54,220 bases of DNA from Paraburkholderia panacisoli (GCF_008369935.1 NZ_VTUZ01000054.1:1-54220); one strand, 5' to 3'. Counted from the stretch's first letter, positions 1 to 8,400 are shown. A program made the numbers and translations. Notes: a model not told the origin generated them from the sequence alone.

Positions 1-69
1 GTTACGTTGTCAGAGCCGCTCTTGATTCAGGCTCCTAGATTCACCGGGTGACACCGGTGGTTCACTCCT

Positions 70-678
70 TCAATGCGGCGAGAAGGGCGAACAACTTCTG
101 TAAGCGACTTCGTGTCGCACCTCGATCAGGTTGTTCAGGTACTTCGAGGTCCGGACCATCGTGTGCTCAGGCAGTAGGCCATCGACCTTCATTTCACGCA
201 CGGCCGGGTGCGAGGCAGCGTATCCATCGAGCGTGATCGTCTCTGGAGGCTGGCCCTGATGTTTGATGGCGTTGCTGAGAAAGGCTTTGGCCGAGGTTAC
301 ATCGCGCTTCGCACGGAGCATAAAGTCCACTGTCTGGCCGGCCCGATCCACGGCCCGGTAGAGATAGACCCACTTGCCACGAATCTTCAGATAGGTCTCG
401 TCAACATGCCACGACTGTCCCGCAGGTGTTGCGAAGCGGTTCCAGCGCTCAACGAACTCCGGCGTAAAGCGCTTTACCCAGCGCATGCTCGTCGTATGCG
501 CCAGCGACAAACCCCGCTCGGCCATCATCTCGACAAGATCGCGCAGGCTGAGCTTGTAGCGAAGGTACCAGCGCACACAGAGAATAATGATTTCCCGATC
601 AAAATGCCGACCATCGACCCCCCCCTCCAGACCTTTTTCCTTGCTCGTCACCGGCCACCAGATTGATTGGATCGCCAC
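70..678 (-). pseudogene. IS6-family transposase, 3'-truncated
   Basis: This is a DDE transposase of the IS6 (IS26-like) family. The HTH-like N-terminus (VRWYLRYKLSLRDLVEMM) and the motifs WHVDETYLKI (first Asp), ITLDGYAASHPA (second Asp) and SKYLNNLIE (catalytic Glu) are present. Directly after that Glu, at about position 123, the expected continuation (QDHRxVK..GF..) is replaced by unrelated residues and a stop. The last 40-50 residues are therefore missing and the protein should be inactive. No terminal inverted repeat could be placed, and the element may run off the left edge. Function and family are confident; the cause of the truncation (junction or frameshift) is not resolved. Confidence 0.8.
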
Positions 679-978
679 TTAGCCGATCCGATGCGCCTAT
701 TTGCACCATGTATGGACGACTCCCTGTTGTCAAGCAGTCTCAGTTCTCTGGCATTGGGTCGAGGTTGCAGCCATGTATCCGGGCTCGGTTCACAGCACTC
801 GCTGCGGGCCCACGATGAATATCCGCGAATGGGTACCCCATCAGAGCCTCGGGCCTGGTTGCCCTTGGTGCAAAGCGGGTTTGGCCCACCACGGTCCGAC
901 CGTTCTGTCATCGAATTGAAGTCTGCTCAAGCAACCTCTGGAAAGTGAACGCGGCTTCGATGTTAAAAGCTGGGTCTG
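679..978. other. Intergenic spacer between two IS genes, no gene seen
   Basis: About 300 bases separate the IS6 remnant from the IS110 transposase. They should include the untranslated end of the IS110/IS1111 element, but its boundary could not be fixed. No convincing coding sequence or RNA was seen on either strand. Confidence 0.5.
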
Positions 979-2022
979 TTAATCCGTCACGCTGGATCGC
1001 GCGGGAACGTGGCCAGCCTGATAGGCCTGGTTTCGTATCAGCATGGCCCAGGCTGTTCGTGCATTCTTTGCCGCAAGCGCCACGGCAGCAATGTTTTTGT
1101 GTCGGCGTTGACACAGTTTCATCAGCCAGGAATCAGCCATCTCGGGCTTGACGGCTGCCATGCGGATAACCGCGCGGGCACCGTGAATCAGAAGTGTTCG
1201 TAATGCCGTATCGCCGCGCTTGCTGATGCCCAGCAGGCGTGGAGTACCGCCCGAGGAATGCTGGCGCGGGACCAGACCCAGCCATGCAGCGAGTTCCCTG
1301 CCGCTGCGAAAGGCTCGGGCGTCGCCGATCGACGCGGCCAGGGCCGACGCGGTGAGCGGCCCGATTCCGGGTATTGACTCCAGAAGGCGGCCGGGCGCAT
1401 CGGTACGATGGATCGCGCGGATGCGACCTTCCAGTTCAGCCACCTTGTTGCCCAGTTCGCGCAGGTGCTCGACGAGCATCTGGATTAACGCCCGGAAAGG
1501 CTCGCTATGCTCACGGTCACGCGTGGAAAGCGCCTCCATGGCCCGTTGCCCCAGCAGCCGGATGCCCTGTGGCAGCGCGATGCCGAATTCGCCCAGAAGC
1601 CCACGGATCTGGTTGGCCAGTGCTGTGCGTGACTTGACCAGGCCGGCACGTGCCCGATGAAGTGAAAGTATTGTCTGTTGCACCGGCGTCTTGACCGGCA
1701 CAAACCGCATATGCGGTCGCTGTACCGCCTCGCAGATTGCTTCGGCATCAGCGGCATCGGTCTTGTTGCTCTTTACGTAAGGTCGTACGAACTGCGGGGC
1801 GATCAGACGAACGGTGTGCCCGAGCTTTGCGAGCTCCCGGCCCCAGTAGTGCGACGACCCACACGCTTCCATGCCGACTACGCACGGTTCAAGCTTCGCG
1901 AAAAACGCCAGTACGTCAGCGCGGCGCAGTTGCTTGCGTACGACAACATGTCCCTGAGAATCCACTCCATGAACCTGGAATAGAGTCTTGGCAAGATCCA
2001 GTCCGACAGTGGTTACCTTCAT
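979..2022 (-). CDS. IS110-family (IS1111-like) transposase
   Basis: This DEDD recombinase of about 347 residues catalyses movement of an IS110/IS1111-type element. The N-terminal RuvC-like domain shows Asp9 in VGLDLAK, Glu52 in GMEACGSSHYW, and Asp89/Asp92 in TDAADAEAI. The C-terminal transposase domain has the helix-hairpin-helix-like IPGIGPLTASALAASIGD and the SSGG serine region followed by GISKRGDTALRTLLIHGARA. The start is placed at MKVTTVGLDLAK because the family begins there; the frame is open for 16 more codons upstream. The gene appears intact. It lies just before a transporter that lacks its 5' part (2271-2624, opposite strand), so this element probably disrupted that gene or marks a deletion edge. 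Confidence 0.9.
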   Translation of the reverse strand: MKVTTVGLDLAKTLFQVHGVDSQGHVVVRKQLRRADVLAFFAKLEPCVVGMEACGSSHYWGRELAKLGHTVRLIAPQFVRPYVKSNKTDAADAEAICEAVQRPHMRFVPVKTPVQQTILSLHRARAGLVKSRTALANQIRGLLGEFGIALPQGIRLLGQRAMEALSTRDREHSEPFRALIQMLVEHLRELGNKVAELEGRIRAIHRTDAPGRLLESIPGIGPLTASALAASIGDARAFRSGRELAAWLGLVPRQHSSGGTPRLLGISKRGDTALRTLLIHGARAVIRMAAVKPEMADSWLMKLCQRRHKNIAAVALAAKNARTAWAMLIRNQAYQAGHVPARSSVTD

Positions 2023-2270
2023 GATGAACGCTCCTTTGCCGTGGACATCACGACCCGTCCACTTTGGCATAAATCTCTCGCCGTTTAGCGGGAGTCGTCC
2101 ATCACATCAGAGCCCGGACGAGGGTCCTGCGGCGCCGGTGCAAACTGCTCATGACTCGTCGTCGCTGAGCCGCACGATCGGTGTACGGCTGAATTCATTG
2201 TTCGTTTCGACGAGCAGCAGCAGATGGTTGAGAAACTGCGCGCGCGCTTTCGGCGGCAAGGCGGCGATGG

Positions 2271-2624
2271 TGCGCTCATTGCCCGCTGTTCTCGGTTCCG
2301 CTTTTCGACGCCCTCAGCCACACGAAAAACGCGGTGACGATGTTCGTGCTCTGTTTCGCCGGGCTCCTCATGCTGAGCGGATTCACTTCCATCCACATGC
2401 TGGTGAAGACGGGACTTTTTCCGGCGCGGATCAGGGCACTTGCGGTCGGGCTCCCCTACGCGCTGACAACCGCGGTCCTCGGCGGCACGACGGAATTTGT
2501 CGCGTTGCGGTTCAAGGCGTCCGGCCACGAGTCGTACTTCTTCTGGTACGTCACAATCTGGGCCGCCATTTCGCTGCTCGTCTATCTACGGATGCCTGAA
2601 ACCAATGTCAGGCGGCGGCGGTGA
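2271..2624 (+). pseudogene. C-terminal fragment of an MHS-type MFS transporter
   Basis: From about 2283 the frame reads PLFSVPLFDALSHTKNA, then membrane segments (MFVLCFAGLLMLSGFTSIHM; FFWYVTIWAAISLLVYL), the loop FPARIRALAVGLPYALT and FKASGHES, and ends MPETNVRRRR. This matches the last three to four transmembrane helices of metabolite:H+ symporters of the MHS family (KgtP/ProP-like dicarboxylate carriers). An upstream stretch in another frame (FGGKAAMV) suggests a frameshift near 2270-2285, and everything before it is lost next to the IS110 element. No start codon or ribosome site belongs to this fragment, so it is dead. The original substrate cannot be told. Confidence 0.75.
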
Positions 2625-2996
2625 GCCCGGCGCGACTTGCTTCGTAGAACCAGTGCGACTGCCGACGCCGTCGCGCGAAAATTCGCCGGCGTGGATAGGT
2701 TGACCGTTTCAACGGGGACGCGCCACATTCAAACGGTTGCGAAAGCGTCCAGGTGCACGCCGGCGGACGTGTTCGTTGCGCGGCGACGGGATGAGGCGCG
2801 GGGCAGCAACAGCATTCACGCCGAGACGCGGGGCTTGCCCTTGCTCTTCGGACCGACGCCTTTGCCCGAAGCGGAACGCTCCTTGGGTGTTGCGCCTCGT
2901 TGCGCTGCGCCGGTTCGTCCACCACGCGTGGCTTCCATCACGTCCTCAAGTTAGTGCTCTACCACGCGCTGGAAATCCAGCATCGCCGCATGCTGA
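2625..2996. other. Spacer without a recognisable gene
   Basis: About 370 GC-rich bases lie between the transporter remnant and the TetR gene. Several overlapping frames are open, as expected for high-GC DNA, but none shows a known motif or a convincing ribosome-binding site. Confidence 0.4.
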
Positions 2997-3479
2997 TCAG
3001 CGACGCTCGTATCGTGGCTCAGCCGTGACGGCTGCTTTCATCAGATGCTGGACGACTACGGCCCGAAACAAAGCCTCTTTCACGGACAGTCGCGGCGCGA
3101 GGGCGGCCACTACGGATGCGATTCCCTTGCACAGTCTTTCGCGCACGCTGGTGGCGCCGGGCAGCACGACATCATGCGCGTCGGCCAGCACCACGAAAGC
3201 GGGGTGCGTCGTGCGAAACGCCACGAAAAACGTCGTCAGCCGGCCCGCAACGACCGATACCTCAAGCAACGGCACCTCCTCGCTCAGCCGGTCGAACGCT
3301 GCTTCAAGCTCGGTCAGGTATTGCTCGATCAGCGTACCTGCAACCTGCTCGTTCGTCGGAAAGAACTGGTAGAGCGAACCGATCGACGACTCCGCGCGCG
3401 CGGCGATCGCTGTCATCGTCGTTGCTTTGTACCCTTTTTCGGCGAATTCCGCGCTTGCGGCTTCCAGTAACGACGCCAC
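2997..3479 (-). CDS. TetR-family transcriptional repressor
   Basis: The product has a TetR N-terminal HTH (ASAEFAEKGYKATTMTAIAARAESSIGSLYQFF) and a helical ligand-binding domain ending KAAVTAEPRYERR. It is transcribed away from the yecD-like gene at 3617 and probably represses it through the two TGTGAG-N6-CTCAnA sites at 3536-3578. The start is uncertain. The GTG at 3479 gives 160 residues and begins only a few residues before the HTH, but the same frame is open further upstream and encodes an Arg-rich segment typical of TetR N-termini (RRRRARGHARVASLLEA) with no ATG, GTG or TTG in it before a stop. Either the GTG is used, a rare start is used, or the 5' end has been altered. Confidence 0.8.
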   Translation of the reverse strand: MASLLEAASAEFAEKGYKATTMTAIAARAESSIGSLYQFFPTNEQVAGTLIEQYLTELEAAFDRLSEEVPLLEVSVVAGRLTTFFVAFRTTHPAFVVLADAHDVVLPGATSVRERLCKGIASVVAALAPRLSVKEALFRAVVVQHLMKAAVTAEPRYERR

Positions 3480-3527
3480 CCGCGCATGACCGCGGGCACG
3501 GCGCCTTCGCTTCGCCCGAATTCGGCG

Positions 3528-3578
3528 TTGACTTTTGTGAGATTATCCTCATATACTATTTGTGAGCACCACCTCACA
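3528..3578 (+). promoter_or_regulatory. Sigma70-like promoter with two TetR-type operators
   Basis: A -35 box TTGACT (3528-3533) and a -10 box TATACT (3552-3557), 18 bases apart, face the yecD-like gene. Operator 1, TGTGAG-attatc-CTCATA (3536-3553), fills the spacer and touches the -10 box. Operator 2, TGTGAG-caccac-CTCACA (3561-3578), is a perfect 6-6-6 inverted repeat over the expected transcription start. Their centres are 25 bases apart. Occupancy would block RNA polymerase. The sites are seen directly; assigning them to the divergent TetR protein is inference from position. Confidence 0.75.
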
Positions 3579-3616
3579 ATACACCAGCGGCTCGCCGCTT
3601 TCAACGGAAGACCTTT

Positions 3617-4198
3617 ATGTTGCAAAAACTTGACCCTAAGACTACCGCTCTCGTTCTGATCGATCTTCAGCAGGGCATTCTCGGATTCGGGAAAGCACCC
3701 CGCCCAGGTGTTGCCGTGGTGGCTACCGCGGCAACACTCGCGAAACGCTTCCGGGAAGTGGACGCGCCGGTCGTCCTGGTGCGGGTGGGCTGGAGCGCCG
3801 ACTTCGGCGATGCATTGAAGCAGCCCGTCGATCAGCCCATGGTGCTTCCCACTGACGGACTGCCCTCGAACTGGTGGGACTTCCCGGCCGAACTGGCGGT
3901 GGAGGAGCGCGACATCAAGATCACGAAGCGCCAATGGAGCGCTTTTTACGGCACGGAACTCGACCTGCAATTGCGGCGTCGCGGCATCGAAACCATTGTG
4001 CTTGGCGGGATTTCGACGAACATCGGCGTCGAGTCGACGGCCCGCGCCGCACACGAGCATGGGTACTCGCTGGTGCTCGTGGAGGACGCAATGAGCTGCT
4101 CGGCGCCCGAGCATCACCATGCGTCGCTGAATTTCGTCTTCCCGAGGCTCGGTTTCGTGAGGCAATCCGGGGACGTACTCGAGGCGCTCGCAGGCTGA
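3617..4198 (+). CDS. YecD-like isochorismatase-family hydrolase
   Basis: This 193-residue protein of the cysteine-hydrolase/isochorismatase fold closely resembles E. coli YecD as I remember it (LVLIDLQQGIL, VRVGWSAD, LPSNWWDFP, ITKRQWSAFYGTEL, GGISTNIGVESTARAAHE). Asp16 and the KRQW lysine are in place. The position that holds the nucleophilic Cys in active family members lies in GGISTNIGVES and has no Cys, as in the YecD subfamily, so a classical thiol mechanism is not expected. The true reaction is unknown. The gene follows the double operator of the divergent TetR gene and ends just before an IS6 remnant. Confidence 0.85.
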   Translation: MLQKLDPKTTALVLIDLQQGILGFGKAPRPGVAVVATAATLAKRFREVDAPVVLVRVGWSADFGDALKQPVDQPMVLPTDGLPSNWWDFPAELAVEERDIKITKRQWSAFYGTELDLQLRRRGIETIVLGGISTNIGVESTARAAHEHGYSLVLVEDAMSCSAPEHHHASLNFVFPRLGFVRQSGDVLEALAG

Positions 4199-4223
4199 TG
4201 AGACTGATGGACAAGCGCGGCAA

Positions 4224-4430
4224 AACAAGTATCTGAACAAACTTGTTGAACAGGACCATCGTGCCATCAAACGCATCATCAAATCCATGATGGGCTTCAA
4301 GGACTTTTGTTGCGCCCGCATCATCCTGTCGGGCATCGAGGTGATGTATATGATCAGGAAGGGACAGATGAATACGGCGAAGGGAACCTCTCCGTCGGCC
4401 GCCCGGGCGGTTTTACTCTTTGCTCATGTA
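4224..4430 (+). pseudogene. IS6-family transposase C-terminal remnant
   Basis: The frame starting at 4224 reads NKYLNKLVEQDHRAIKRI, then MMGFKDFCCARIILSGIEVMYMIRKGQM. This is the catalytic Glu region and C-terminal tail of an IS6 transposase, here without the preceding 170 residues. The frame stays open to 4532, but recognisable similarity fades around 4400-4430. It is on the opposite strand to the truncated IS6 gene at 70-678 and differs from it in the shared residues (NKLVE versus NNLIE), so it derives from a different copy. Confidence 0.8.
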
Positions 4431-4528
4431 AGGCCTCCTAACAAGATATTATTGTTTTACCGTTCTTTTCTTATTGCGACACAACCGTGTTATCCCGAAA
4501 CCAGCTTTTATCGAAGGAGAAGCAGATT

Positions 4529-5308
4529 ATGACGATGAACAGACGTAGTTTCTCGGCTGCCCTGATAGCCGGAGCCGCCGCCTCACTCGTTTCTACCCGC
4601 GGTATGGCGGCGACTCAACCGCCGAAGAAAGCGCGGAACGTCGTCCTTGTGCACGGGTTGTTCGCCGATGGGTCGTCCTGGTCCGAAGTGATCCCGCGAT
4701 TGCAAGCAGCGGGACTCAATACCACGTCTGTCCAGAACCCGCTGACGACGTTGCCTGACGCGGTTGCTTCGGCCCAACGCGTCCTGGCGCGCCAGGACGG
4801 CCCGACCGTATTGGTCGGGCATTCCTTCTCGGGGATGATCGTGACGGAGGCTGGTGTGCACCCGAAGGTTTCTGCAGTTGTTTATGTGGCAGCTCGGGCG
4901 CCTGACGCGGGCGAGGATTACTCTGAGCTGGCCAAGAAATTTCCTGTGCCGCCGGCGTCTGCGGGGATTGTTTTCGACGGCGATGAAGGTCGTCTGAGCG
5001 AGGCGGCGTTCCTTCGCGATTTTGCGGGCGATCTACCGGAAGCGAAGGCGAAGGTCCTCTATGCAGTGCAAGAGCCGTTTCACAAGGCGCTGCTAACCGG
5101 AAAAACCACACAGGCTGCCTGGCGGTCAAAGCCGAGTTTTTACGCTGTTTCGACGGAGGACAGGACAATTAACCCCGACCTCGAACGTTTCATGGCGAAG
5201 CGCATGGGTGCCACGACCATCGAGTTGAAAGCAAGCCATCTCTCGTTGATCTCTCATCCCGACGAGATCACCCAGCTAATCCTGGAAGCCGCGGGGCAGG
5301 TTAGTTAA
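4529..5308 (+). CDS. Tat-exported alpha/beta hydrolase
   Basis: This 259-residue alpha/beta-hydrolase of the AB_hydrolase_6 type (small esterase-like, EstC/PIR7-related) has a twin-arginine leader (MNRRSFSAALIAGAAASL, probable cleavage after GMAA near residue 28), so it should act in the periplasm. The oxyanion strand VVLVHGLFADGSSW and the nucleophile elbow GHSFSG (Ser99) are clear, and the C-terminal His lies in KASHLSL. The start at 4529 is chosen because GAAGGAG stands at normal distance before it and the Arg-Arg leader follows at once. It is separated from the yecD-like gene by an IS6 remnant, so co-transcription is uncertain. The substrate is unknown. Confidence 0.85.
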   Translation: MTMNRRSFSAALIAGAAASLVSTRGMAATQPPKKARNVVLVHGLFADGSSWSEVIPRLQAAGLNTTSVQNPLTTLPDAVASAQRVLARQDGPTVLVGHSFSGMIVTEAGVHPKVSAVVYVAARAPDAGEDYSELAKKFPVPPASAGIVFDGDEGRLSEAAFLRDFAGDLPEAKAKVLYAVQEPFHKALLTGKTTQAAWRSKPSFYAVSTEDRTINPDLERFMAKRMGATTIELKASHLSLISHPDEITQLILEAAGQVS

Positions 5309-5311
5309 AGA

Positions 5312-5329
5312 AGCCAGAAGGTTCTGGCT
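5312..5329 (+). terminator. Hairpin after the hydrolase gene, weak terminator
   Basis: AGCCAGAA and TTCTGGCT form an eight-base perfect stem with a two-base spacer three bases after the hydrolase stop codon. No T-run follows, so it may stabilise the mRNA end rather than terminate on its own. Confidence 0.4.
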
Positions 5330-5670
5330 CGTCGCAAGATTGCATTGTCTCAAACGTCACTTGCAGCGTGCAGGGGGTGACGCGCCATCGCGTGGCTGTT
5401 TCAGTGGCGCCTCCTCCCAACGGGTCAAGTGAGGGAGCGGTGACTGGGACTTTGCGACGTGGCGTCGGCCCTCCGGGAACCAGCAGTTGAATCTGCCAAA
5501 GCGACACACAAGTGGCATTGTCATTCTTCCCTTTTCGAGGGGGCACGACAACGCGGAAGTCATTTCTCTACGCAGCATGATCCCCCGGCGTCAGACAAGT
5601 TGTCGCCTCTGAATTTTCTTATCAAGAAGAGTCAGAGGTGCAGGTTGAAGGCAAAACAAACGTATTCTGT

Positions 5671-6010
5671 GTGCGCCGGGAGACCGGCAAGGAGTAAGTG
5701 GTGCAAGTCCACTACGATGAACGAGTAGCGAACCACATCGACCCCGAGCCGTGCGTCGGTATCCGCGAGGATATCGGCGAAGCGTCGGTAGGGTAACGTG
5801 CGGGCCAGCCATTGAGCCACGATAGAATTGCGATCCCGGGTGCCGACGCTGTACAGAAAGCGGAAGGCAATACGGCGGGGCGCGTAAGCGCGAGCGCCCC
5901 GAAGACCTGGCGTGGTCGAAGACCCTGGCACGTACGGACGCTCTTTGCGCGGGAACCGGGAGATCTCTCGTCTGGCCAGTCGCAACACCAGGCTGATCCG
6001 CATCGGGAAA
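5671..6010 (+). ncRNA. Group II intron, 5' domain fragment
   Basis: The segment starts with the group II consensus GTGCG and continues with small hairpins capped by GNRA loops: GCCGG-GAGA-CCGGC at once, AGTGG..CCACT near 5695, and ATCC-GCGA-GGAT near 5770. The conserved-looking blocks CGAACGAGTAGCGA, ATCGACCCCGAG and GCGGGGCGCGTAAGCGCGA resemble the 5' half of intron RNAs I remember from rhizobia and Burkholderiales. Similarity stops near 6010. The reverse transcriptase/maturase frame and domains V-VI are absent, so it cannot splice or move alone. The 5' boundary is well defined, the 3' one approximate. A covariance-model search would settle the class. Confidence 0.7.
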
Positions 6011-6012
6011 CT

Positions 6013-6150
6013 GTTTTTCGCCATGCCATCGTGACCATCCTTCCGCCGGGCATCGTCGGTGTTCTTCCAACTAAGCCAGTCCTCGCGCACGTCCGGCGGC
6101 ACGATCTCGACAGGCTGCTTTTCCTCCCTGGCTTTTTCGAACCACCGGAA
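6013..6150 (-). other. Possible coding remnant, unrecognised
   Basis: On the minus strand the frame reads WFEKAREEKQPVEIVPP, then DVREDWLSWKNTDDARRKDGHDGMAKN, with natural-looking amino-acid composition. It ends exactly where the group II intron fragment begins and has a stop just upstream, so it would be a fragment cut by that junction. I do not recognise the family. Confidence 0.25.
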
Positions 6151-6429
6151 CTAAATTCCTAACAACTCTGTGGCTGTCTTGCTTGAGTCGCCCAGCTACT
6201 AGGAACAAAATTCTGCAGAACGTGGGAGCAATATTGTGCAAACCAACGGGTCGAGATAGCCTGACGCCATCCCCAGCCATACGACTTTACATAACATAAT
6301 TAATCATCATTAAATAGGATAACTACTGACCTGTGTGGGTCATGCCTTGGATGCCTCGGTCGGACCTTCGATGCACTCGGTTTGAAGTAGGGCAACGACA
6401 CTGAGATCTGTGCCGACCGGTCCGGCGCG

Positions 6430-6552
6430 TTCTCGGACAGCAGGAAGCCGACAGTCGCCGAGCGGATCGAGCGCCTTCGCAAGTACCGCGGACGACTGCG
6501 TGCCGGCTTCAAGTTTGATCGGGAATCGCTCAGCGAAAAGGGGAAATGCTGA
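6430..6552 (+). pseudogene. VapB-like antitoxin, C-terminal remnant
   Basis: The frame ending at the TGA 6550-6552 encodes RKPTVAERIERLRKYRGRLRAG followed by FKFDRESLSEKGKC, which resembles the toxin-wrapping tail of VapB/AbrB-type antitoxins. An in-frame stop lies shortly upstream with no start codon or DNA-binding domain, so the 5' half is lost. The stop codon directly abuts the ATG of the following toxin remnant, the usual spacing of a coupled toxin-antitoxin pair. Confidence 0.55.
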
Positions 6553-6860
6553 ATGACCGTTGAGGCACCGCAACGATTTGCGGTCGATAGCGACGTCATT
6601 GCCTATCTGTTCTCCGCCCACGCCGGGAAGGCTGACCGGGCCGAGGCGCTGGTGGTGCAGGGGACTCGACGCCCGTCATCAGCGCACAGGTAATGGATGA
6701 GGCCACGCTCGTCATGAGCCGGAAAATTGCCTCTCTTGGCCGGAGACCAACGTCTTCGTGGGCGATGTTGAGGAGTTCTGCGAGGCCGTGCCATTGATGC
6801 CCGAAGCCACAAGGAATCGCTAGCGGGTAAAGCGGCTGATGCACGCCGTCCCCGCTGCTG
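6553..6860 (+). pseudogene. VapC-like PIN-domain toxin, frameshifted
   Basis: The ATG at 6553 starts MTVEAPQRFAVDSDVIAYLF, which contains the first conserved Asp of PIN-domain ribonucleases. The frame breaks near 6655. The continuation in another frame (TPVISAQVMDEATLVMSRKI) and in a third (ETNVFVGDVEEFCEAVPLMPEATRNR, then a stop) shows at least two frameshifts and an early end. An intact VapC would be about 130 residues. With the preceding antitoxin remnant this is a decayed vapBC locus. Confidence 0.6.
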
Positions 6861-7127
6861 ACAGTCGTATCGAAGCACAAACGCGGCGAATACGACCGCG
6901 AAATTGAGTCTGCCGGCCGGCGCGTCTTCCTGATCGCGCGGCGGAAAACGCTTGACGTCAGTCCGGCACTGCTCGCCCCGAGTCTCGCCAGGCGCTCGCA
7001 GTCTCTGTCACAATAGCGGTATTGGTTCTGCCAGCTTCAATGCGCACGATAGTGAGTTCGTCGGGCCGCCTGTCGCCGCTAACATGCGACGTTCAGTGCC
7101 GAAGACCACCGTTACAGTAGGCGCGAC
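6861..7127. other. Spacer, nothing recognised
   Basis: The bases between the decayed vapC and the zinc-ribbon gene show no gene or clear structure. The promoter of the 7128 gene probably lies here, but no strong boxes stand out. Confidence 0.4.
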
Positions 7128-7703
7128 ATGACATACGAGCGTTGCGAACATTGCGGCAACGAGACGCCGCCCTGGGACACCATACGCAGCGACTCTGGCG
7201 ACGGCAGCTATGAGTTGCTCTGCACTCTGTGCTTCAACGCCAGGATTGCCGAGTCCAACGGATTCACCGATTTCGAGAACGTCCGACTTGATCCCATCCG
7301 GATTATCGATTGCCACGGGGAGTCCCACCAGTTCCATTTCCAGCTCCGGCTCCTGGGCGACCGAATTGCGCTGGATGCTTTCGAGCTTCGTGGAGAAATT
7401 CCCGCCGGCTACCGGTTCCAGCTGATCGGTGAGGCCGACGACGATGTGCTCGTCCTGCTCGGGCGCCTCGTCGAAAAGATTCGTCGGGCACTGTCGGTCA
7501 CGCACATCGATTTTCGTGAGCGCCGAATCATTGACTGCACGGTACGGGGACGCATCGAATGGGACGAGTCGCAGGCCGGACACATGCCGCTTGTGGTGGT
7601 CGACGGCAAGGACATCTCGTGGAACGACCTTGGGAGAATGCTCATGAGCATGGAAGGGTGGCAATTCCGGCTGGATATCGCTGATCCGAGCGAAGAGCTT
7701 TGA
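7128..7703 (+). CDS. Hypothetical protein with N-terminal zinc ribbon
   Basis: This 191-residue soluble protein has CEHC (Cys6, Cys9) and CTLC (Cys32, Cys35) near the N-terminus, a typical four-cysteine zinc ribbon, followed by an alpha/beta region rich in acidic and hydrophobic residues (RIIDCHGESHQFHFQLRLLG; HIDFRERRIIDCTVRGRIEW). I do not recognise a characterised homologue; it resembles uncharacterised Burkholderiales proteins. It is about 100 bases upstream of the UPF0158 gene on the same strand, and a UvrD-like helicase follows, so the three may form a small cassette. Confidence 0.75.
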   Translation: MTYERCEHCGNETPPWDTIRSDSGDGSYELLCTLCFNARIAESNGFTDFENVRLDPIRIIDCHGESHQFHFQLRLLGDRIALDAFELRGEIPAGYRFQLIGEADDDVLVLLGRLVEKIRRALSVTHIDFRERRIIDCTVRGRIEWDESQAGHMPLVVVDGKDISWNDLGRMLMSMEGWQFRLDIADPSEEL

Positions 7704-7805
7704 GTTTGAGTTGCGTTGTCGACGCGGCGAAACGGATAGCCAAGCCCGGCGTGGGCTGATTACCCGCCTGGCCGCGCGAACGTTACAACCTGTGGGAGGA
7801 ACGCC

Positions 7806-8234
7806 ATGGTCGCAGTCAGGCACGATGATCTTTCTATGGCCTTTGACTTCGTCAGCTACGCGGCAGCAATGGAACATAACGCGTATGTCTCGCTCGATAC
7901 AGGCAAGGTCTGGTGGACTTCCGATTCCAGCGACGCGTTCGATGAGGAGCTTCCTGACGACCTTGAAACTTCCGACCGCTACCTTGCGATACCGCATAAG
8001 CACGAGCTCGATCTGGGAGGACGTCTCGCCTTGCGCTTTGTCGCACAGGAGTTGCCTGCGTGTTACGACCAGGTCGAAGGATTTTTCCGGCGGCAGGGGG
8101 CTTATGCGCGTTTCAAGGATTTGCTGGAGCGTGAAGGCATTCTCGAGCACTGGTATGCGTTTGAAGCCGATGCAGTCGAAAGCGCGCTGAGGCAATGGTG
8201 TGCGGAGAACGGGCTTGAGCTTGTTGAGACGTGA
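7806..8234 (+). CDS. UPF0158 family protein
   Basis: This 142-residue acidic protein matches the UPF0158 pattern: an early aromatic helix (FDFVSYAAAME), the strand YVSLDTGKVWW, the acidic linker DAFDEELPDDLETSDRYLAIPHKHELDLG, and a C-terminal helical part with GAYARFKDLLEREGILEHWYAFE and the final ALRQWCAENGLEL. The function of the family is unknown. GGGAGGAACGCC places a strong ribosome site before the ATG. Confidence 0.85.
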   Translation: MVAVRHDDLSMAFDFVSYAAAMEHNAYVSLDTGKVWWTSDSSDAFDEELPDDLETSDRYLAIPHKHELDLGGRLALRFVAQELPACYDQVEGFFRRQGAYARFKDLLEREGILEHWYAFEADAVESALRQWCAENGLELVET

Positions 8235-8400
8235 CGGGCGCCGTCAGCTTTCGCAACGTCAAGTGTGGCGTCTCCTGTGGTCGAATGCGGACGTGTTCTG
8301 CTGACGCATCTGGCGCCGGGCCGCCCGAGCGACTGTGTGCCGTGCGAAAATCAGCGATTTCACATCGCCAGGAGCGAATGCGCATGAGGTCTGGTATCGC

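Noticed and set aside
2608..2954. Opposed frames of about 105 codons between the transporter remnant and the TetR gene
   Set aside because: No start signals or motifs were found, and composition is typical of random GC-rich DNA.
3413..4336. A minus-strand frame of 307 codons opposite the yecD-like gene
   Set aside because: It is a shadow frame that crosses the double operator and the TetR start.
1..4430. The two IS6 remnants (70-678 and 4224-4430) as ends of one composite transposon
   Set aside because: Their shared residues differ, neither has terminal repeats visible, and an unrelated IS110 element lies between, so one origin is not supported.
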